Of a DNA stretch of 64,000 bases, positions 58,851-64,000 are shown piece after piece. Source of the stretch: Symbiodinium sp. CCMP2592 (lineage: Eukaryota; Sar; Dinophyceae; Suessiales; Symbiodiniaceae). Location: the NCBI GenBank assembly GCA_905221615.1, contig CAJNDT010000513.1, forward strand, positions 558,001 through 622,000, given 5' to 3'. Position 1 is the stretch's first letter. Every line of letters begins with the position of its first letter. Made by a program: the position numbers and the translations under genes. The notes beneath the pieces were generated by a model. The model was given only the letters and a program-made list of their open reading frames with translations, was not told where the DNA came from and did no database searches.

Positions 58851-59442
58851 TATGCATAAACATACAGCCATGCAGCATACATTCAAAACAACCAACCGAA
58901 AGTGAATAATCTAAAAATATGAATACATGAAGAAATAAATACACGCATAAACAAGGACTAAAATGCAAGCATCTATGCAAAGAGATGGACAGAGAGTATG
59001 GAGTCAGTGTAAATATGTGTCAAGGCACGTTTTCTCGAGGATCATGTTAACATGAATGTCACGCATCCACTCTAACGTCAACGCCCTTTCAGCAAGACCT
59101 GGATTTACATTATTGCTTGGACCACAAATTCTGCTTCGTCATTGTGCTCTACCTGGTCCCGGAAACCCCAAAGACCCTAACTCGCCCTGTTCGAAGATTA
59201 ATGTAGGTTAAAAGAGTTGGTGCAAAGTAGGGTTGTCCATGTTTTCCAGCTTACTGCTATAGTATGGCTTGTGAGGATAACTTTTGCAAGTTCAGACTCT
59301 TTGGAATAGAAACAGAAGCCCGAATAATTGCTATTCCCCGGGGGTCCTTACCACAAACACTACAATAGAACATACCTGAGAAACCTACTATAATGATTGA
59401 AGCTAATATACAACTGCTGTGACTATGCGAAGGCCGAAACAC

Positions 59443-59496
59443 TGCTCAGGCTCGTGCCCAGCAGCATTGGCCGGAGTGCGGGTGCGTCGTCTGCGC
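59443..59496 (-). CDS. Upstream minus exon
   Basis: Acceptor ATATGCAG, phase 1, encoding 'ADDAPALRPMLLGTSLS'. A|GTGTTT leaves in phase 1. Confidence 0.42.
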
Positions 59497-59791
59497 CTGC
59501 ATATGTTGAGGAGCTATACTGGTTGGGTTTTAGTTTAGGGTGTCAATGTCGGGTTGTAGGTTTAAGAGTTTAGAGTTTGGCTAGGGTTTCAGGCTTACTA
59601 ACGACTAGAATGTGGGGGCGTGGAGTTCTGCATATAGCCTCCGAGCGTAGCTCAGCGAACTAGTCAAACCCTGCCGTTCCCCCCCCCCCCCGAAACGTAT
59701 GTAAAATCATGGCCCAAAACCTGAAAAATGCTATCTGTCTATGTACTTGTCAAGTGGGGTGCATGTGAGGTCAACCCTAGTCTCGAACAGC

Positions 59792-59838
59792 TACCCTAAA
59801 CCCTAAACCCTAAACCCTAAACCCTAAACCCTAAACCC
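59792..59838. repeat. CCCTAAA array, 6-7 perfect units
   Basis: Perfect CCCTAAA tandem, in the opposite orientation to the 5372 and 60484 arrays. Confidence 0.93.
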
Positions 59839-60400
59839 TTAACCCCGATCCCCAATTCTTAACCCGAAGCCCGGCAATCACCAAACCCTGGCCTTGAAAG
59901 ACCCTGCGGTTTTTTTTGTTTATGACCTCGTGTCTTTTGGGGATCCGCCAGACTTCCATAGTCGGATGGTTTAGGGTTTAGGGTTTAGACCCCTACTTGT
60001 AACAAGTCAGGACACATGTGAGCAATTCTATCATAGACTATAGTGTTATTTCTGTCTGGCAGATGGTTGCTGTACGGTGTATATGGGTGAAGAATATACC
60101 TCAGTCTCTGAATGCTTAGCCTTAAGCCGAAAAAGTTGCAATCATAAGTTGGGCGCTTCTGGAATGTATAGAAACTCACCGGAATAGTAATAGTAGGTGT
60201 CATTTGTCAGGATTTGGGGGTTGAGGCCTTTATGAACACGTCTTGTAGGGTTTGCATGATTTCACGCATGTAATTATGTAGTGAAGTGAGCCTACCTGAA
60301 CCTGCCGCAGCTGTATCTGCTTCTGTCTGTTTCTACCTGCTTCGCATATCTTAGTTCGTATCTTGATGTGCGGAATGCGGAACAGCGCCGGGCTCTGCAC

Positions 60401-60450
60401 CTGAAAAGTCCAGCTGCCGCGCGGCGGACCGTGCCGGAGACCGTGCGGGA
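60401..60450 (-). CDS. Upstream minus exon, frame undecided
   Basis: Strong acceptor CCTCTCAG and donor CAG|GTGCAG with very high GC. All three frames are open ('SRTVSGTVRRAAAGLF', 'PARSPARSAARQLDF' or 'PHGLRHGPPRGSWTFQ'). Confidence 0.4.
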
Positions 60451-60483
60451 CTGAGAGGCCCCTAGTGAGATTGGAGGTTTGGG

Positions 60484-60545
60484 TTGGGGTTTAGGGTTTA
60501 GGGTTTAGGGTTTAGGGTTTAGGGTTTAGGGTTTAGGGTTTGGGG
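60484..60545. repeat. TTTAGGG array, about 8 units
   Basis: Near-perfect telomere-type 7-mers, flanked by TTTGGGG variants. Confidence 0.93.
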
Positions 60546-60600
60546 TTTGGGTTGGGGATTCATGTTCGGGGTTTAGTACGGGCAGCATAGGTTTTACCTT

Positions 60601-60861
60601 TTGGGGCCTGGGGTTAACCAGCTTGCGAGAGCGATGGTCATAAGTTTGGGCTACACGGCTTATAATAGGGCGATACCCAAGGCCCTTAAACCTAATTTTG
60701 CTGAGTTACGCTCTATCTCGAGAAGCTTGCAGCTTCTGTCCTGGTACATAGGCGGGCGACAGGATGTCATTCCCCAATTCCTCACTGAAAAAGGAACCCG
60801 GCGAGCCAAAACCTCATGCAGGGTATGGGCTATTCCGGCTCGAGGCTGGACTTTGAAGTAA
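60601..60861 (+). CDS. Uncertain 86-codon ORF
   Basis: Protein-like composition ('LQLLSWYIGGRQDVIPQFLT') but low GC3, no splice support, and the minus strand is open for a similar length. No family recognised. Confidence 0.22.
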   Translation: MGPGVNQLARAMVISLGYTAYNRAIPKALKPNFAELRSISRSLQLLSWYIGGRQDVIPQFLTEKGTRRAKTSCRVWAIPARGWTLK

Positions 60862-61483
60862 CCAGGGAGAAAAAAGTACAGACTTTTATTTCATAAGGAA
60901 TAGGTACCAAAAAAGTATTCAAGTATGGTACTCCAAACCCAGGTAGGGTTCCGGCTTTATAGCGAGCCTAACCGTTGAAAACAAACAATATATGTCATCC
61001 CGAACATGACAGACAATGGCTCTAGACCAACCGTTCGGAACCTACGTTCCAGGATGGTCGACCGATTTAGGGTTTAGGGGTCGATAGAAAACACAAACTT
61101 GGACCCTCAAATATGGGATCCTTGTTTGCAGGCCCCCTGGGTATAGAAAAGAGGGTTTTAGGGTTTGGGTATTGCAAGGAGGCTGCAAGCAGATGACAAG
61201 AGCCACGATAATCAAAACTAGGGTTCTTTGCACAGATCATCGGGGGTTCGCTTTACAATCGTTCGCGAAACCTAGGTGAGTGGTGATTCACTGAAAATCC
61301 CAAAGCCCAAACCTAAAAGCCCAGAACCCCTAAATCCCGAACCCTAAACCACTAAACCCCAACACCAATGCCACTCGTCCTCTTAATCTGGAATGTACAG
61401 TTCTCTAACTTAGGGCCCCTTTTGTGGTACGGATGCCCTTCTATTTTGGGGACCCAAAAAGGGACCATTACTTAGCTAGGATA

Positions 61484-61589
61484 ATTACCCAGTAACCTAA
61501 GCATAAAAAGGCCTCTCTTTTTGGTATTGGGTAACTTTATAAGGAACCTAGGACTACAAAAAGGGAATAAGGGTACTACTGGGCATCCT
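61484..61589. repeat. Hairpin element, family I
   Basis: Nearly identical to 44590-44698. It ends about 19 bp from the exon at 61608-61652. Confidence 0.85.
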
Positions 61590-61607
61590 ACTTAGAGAAC
61601 TACCCAC

Positions 61608-61652
61608 AAGCCGGACGTATCGCCAGGCCTGGGTGCTCCCTCTAAGGCGCAC
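61608..61652 (-). CDS. Upstream minus exon
   Basis: Acceptor TGGCCAG, phase 0, encoding 'VRLRGSTQAWRYVRL', then GTGGGT in phase 0. Confidence 0.42.
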
Positions 61653-61679
61653 CTGGCCATGCGAGGTTCAGGGCTTAGG

Positions 61680-61790
61680 GATTTAGAAATAATATTAATA
61701 GTAATAATAATAATAATAACAATAATAATAATCATCATAATAATCATAATAAAATAATAATGATGATAATAATAATGATGATGGTTTTTT
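61680..61790. repeat. AAT/ATC trinucleotide tract
   Basis: Irregular AATAATAAT and GATGATAAT repeats. Confidence 0.93.
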
Positions 61791-62029
61791 GATATTTTTT
61801 ACACTATTACGCCTGCCCGAGTCGATTTAGAGGGTTTAGGGTTTGGGGTCTTTTTGTTGAGTTTAAGGGTTGAGGGTTCTCAGGGTTTAGGGGTTTAGGG
61901 TTGAGGAGCTTTGTGGCTTGAGGAGCCTGGCGGCCGAGACTTCGGGGTTTTGGGTGTGGAGTTTCAGGATCGAACACTTGGGGGCTTCGGGGCCCTTAAC
62001 GAAACAGAGAACCCTAGACCCTAAGCCCT

Positions 62030-62260
62030 GAAAAGTACCAAACCCTAAACCCTCTAAACCCTAAACCCTGAGCCCTAAACCCTACACCCTAAACTTTAAA
62101 CCCTGAACCCTAAAGTCTAATCCCTGAACCCTAAACTCTAAACCCTACACCCTAAACTTTAAACCCTGAACCCTAAACTCTAAACCCTGAACCGTAAGCG
62201 CTAAACCTTATAAACCCCAAGCCCTAAACCCTAAACCCTAAACTCCAATCCTGGCAAGGC
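62030..62260. repeat. Degenerate CCCTAAA array
   Basis: About 30 diverged units (CCCTGAA, CCCTACA, CTTTAAA variants) over 230 bp, suggesting an old array. Confidence 0.9.
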
Positions 62261-63059
62261 CTTCCCCGAGCTGGCGCCCTTCGGCCTCTCCGAAGCCTTT
62301 GCCAAAGAACGTGGTTTCGGGAGTTCGGTGGTTGGGGAGTTTAGGAGTTGATCGGTTCAGTTTTTGATTTTTTAGGTTGGGGCCGGTTTAGGGGTTTAGG
62401 GTTTAGGGGTTCAGGTTTTTTTTGTGTTGTTGTGGCTCCTTTTTCTCACTGCTGCTACGAGTGAGAAATTCCTAGTTTAGGGGTTTAGGGTTTAGGGCTT
62501 GGGGTTCAGATTTAGTTGCTTGGAGTTTGGGAGTTGATGGTTGCGGGATTTTGGATGTAGCGTTCACTGTTAGAGATTACTTTGAGAGGTTATTTTATTA
62601 TCTAAAATATCAGGTTTAGGGTTTGTGGGCCAAGGCATTCGGCATTCACGGTTCTGGGCTTTATAGGGCTCAGAAACAGGATGAACACGTGGCGCCTTGA
62701 CAACTAGCACTGAGGATTAGCGAACGTTGTGCTTCAATTTCAGCAGAGACTACTGGTAATTGTTAAGGCCCCTATATCAGAGAACCCTACTCTGAGGGAA
62801 CCCCCAAAGAGTATAGGTAACTATACGGGGATGCTTTCCTCATCATTCCGACTCCTCGAAGCCCTTTAGGGCTTTAGGGTTCAGGGTCCAGTCCAGGGCT
62901 TGAATCCTGAGCATCAGTGTCTGCAGGTTAGCAGTAGTGTAAGCGTCTCTTCAAGCCTGGCCTACTCCAGAAAGCCGATTAGAAATTGGGATACGTCTTT
63001 GGGTTTAGGGTTTAGGGTTTAGGGCTTAGGGTTTAGGGTTTCGTCAGGGCGAGATGTAC

Positions 63060-63111
63060 TGCGCCATCCGCAACTCGGCGCTGTACACCTCCATCAGCTC
63101 GGACGGCTTCA
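63060..63111 (-). CDS. Upstream minus exon
   Basis: After CGGGAAG, phase 1: 'KPSELMEVYSAELRMA', then CA|GTACAT. Third positions are almost all G or C. The plus strand is also open and GC3-rich. Confidence 0.48.
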
Positions 63112-63326
63112 CTTCCCGAAATCCTTTGGCCTACAGAAATCAGCCCCTCAACCTCTAAATAGGGTTTAGGGTTTAGGGTTAACCCCCACTTCGGGAAACC
63201 CAAGCCCTCTTGCCTTGCAAGTTGCAGGTCGGGATTACAAGGAGGCTATGGATTACAAGCCTTTGCAAGCGGGCGGTTGTCGGTTCCCAAACTACACCCT
63301 AAACCCTAAACCCCAAACCCTGCCGC

Positions 63327-63424
63327 CTGAGACTTCTTGCAGCTTCGTCGCTCGCTTGGCAGCCGGACGGCGGGGCTTCGCTGTATCGGAGCCTTCCCGC
63401 GGCGTGTGCCCAGAACGCCTGGGA
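63327..63424 (-). CDS. Upstream minus exon
   Basis: Acceptor CTCCCCAG, phase 0, encoding 'SQAFWAHAAGRLRYSEAPPS' then 'GCQASDEAARSL'. AG|GCGGCA (GC donor) leaves in phase 2. A family I-like hairpin begins about 30 bp upstream of the acceptor. Confidence 0.55.
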
Positions 63425-63454
63425 CTGGGGAGGCCCTCTTTAACTTCCTTTTTC

Positions 63455-63567
63455 CTCCTAGAGTTAAGAGTAACCTAGGAATAAAAAGGGTACCCTTTTT
63501 GCTTTAAAGGGGCTTATAAAGGGAACCTGAACCCCAAAAAAGGGAATAAGGGCCTACTCTAGGTCCT
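63455..63567. repeat. Hairpin element, family I (divergent)
   Basis: CTAGAGTTAAGAGTAACCTA and GGGCCTACTCTAGG-type arms. The inner 'AACCC..AAAAAAGGGAATAAGG' is shared with the family. Confidence 0.72.
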
Positions 63568-64000
63568 AGCCTCTGGTTTCCAATGTCCAGGTTCCTGTTT
63601 AGGCTTGTCGCGACATTGGGCCCTATGTCAGCATGCAGTCTCCCGTCGACTTGCTGAAGGTCAAGACAGATGCAAAAATCCGTCACCGTCCGCTGCGGAA
63701 GTGCAATGATTAGGCCATAATTGGGGGACGCCATCGGATTGACCGGTGTCATGATAGCTCACATCCTACACCTCTTTTCAGACAGCTACTGAAGCCCCAA
63801 ACCGCTGTGATGGCTGTTTCGAGCTTTACAACAAATCGAATGCTTACAAGGTCTTGAGAATCCTAGATGGGCGTGTGCACGCTACTACAAGCCTCCGCAC
63901 TAAGCTTTGGTTTGAGCTACACAGAGCTTATCACATGCTGTTATTTAAGGCTGTCGACCTTATGGCATGCGAGTTCTGATGCCCGGGTACCCTTGTGCAG

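Noticed and set aside
58511..58909. Tyr/Ile/His/Thr-rich frames on both strands
   Set aside because: Products of TG, TA and CATA microsatellites.

Overview
This window reads as nuclear DNA of a dinoflagellate, probably Symbiodiniaceae or a relative. Four things point that way. TTTAGGG/CCCTAAA telomere-type units occur throughout. Recognisable exons lie almost all on one strand. Many introns appear to use GC-AG, and a few GA-AG, splice sites. The encoded proteins resemble families I recall as greatly expanded in dinoflagellates. No bacterial, organellar, tRNA or rRNA gene was seen. All splice calls were made by eye from AG acceptors, GT/GC/GA donors, reading phase and G/C at third codon positions; nothing was aligned or searched.

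Outer gene (M, minus strand, about 49.0 kb down to 1.46 kb). Roughly two dozen exons of 31-119 bp are separated by introns of 0.4 to 22.7 kb. Read in order they give an acidic segment, several membrane helices, a tail helix followed by a 'LLQPLGETMKAVKWEL' segment, and a Cys-rich C-terminus. Most neighbouring exons agree in phase. The introns hold degenerate telomere repeats, about a dozen families of 80-115 bp foldback (hairpin) elements, microsatellites and small tandem repeats. Further minus-strand exons of the same style (51.4-63.4 kb, coiled coil and Pro-rich) are either the N-terminal part of M or a separate upstream gene, N.

Nested genes. Between exons at 38.6 kb and 15.9 kb of M lies about 20 kb of different character: little telomere repeat, many (TA)n and (GA)n tracts, GCATGCAT motifs, near-perfect palindromes and less GC3-biased codons. 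It carries two minus-strand genes. Gene C (about 37.7 to 28.3 kb) encodes a long protein with an IQ-like motif, about 18 copies of a Lys/Glu repeat and a C-terminal module like a degenerate cytosine-C5 methyltransferase. Gene D (about 26.6 to 17.8 kb) encodes a protein with a C-terminal module like a DDE transposase of the CACTA/KDZ type. Both look element-derived. A 12-bp/34-bp minisatellite lies between them.

Plus-strand coding signals are few: a two-exon 3' end at 13.82-14.34 kb and possible exons at 50.7, 51.2 and 53.0 kb.
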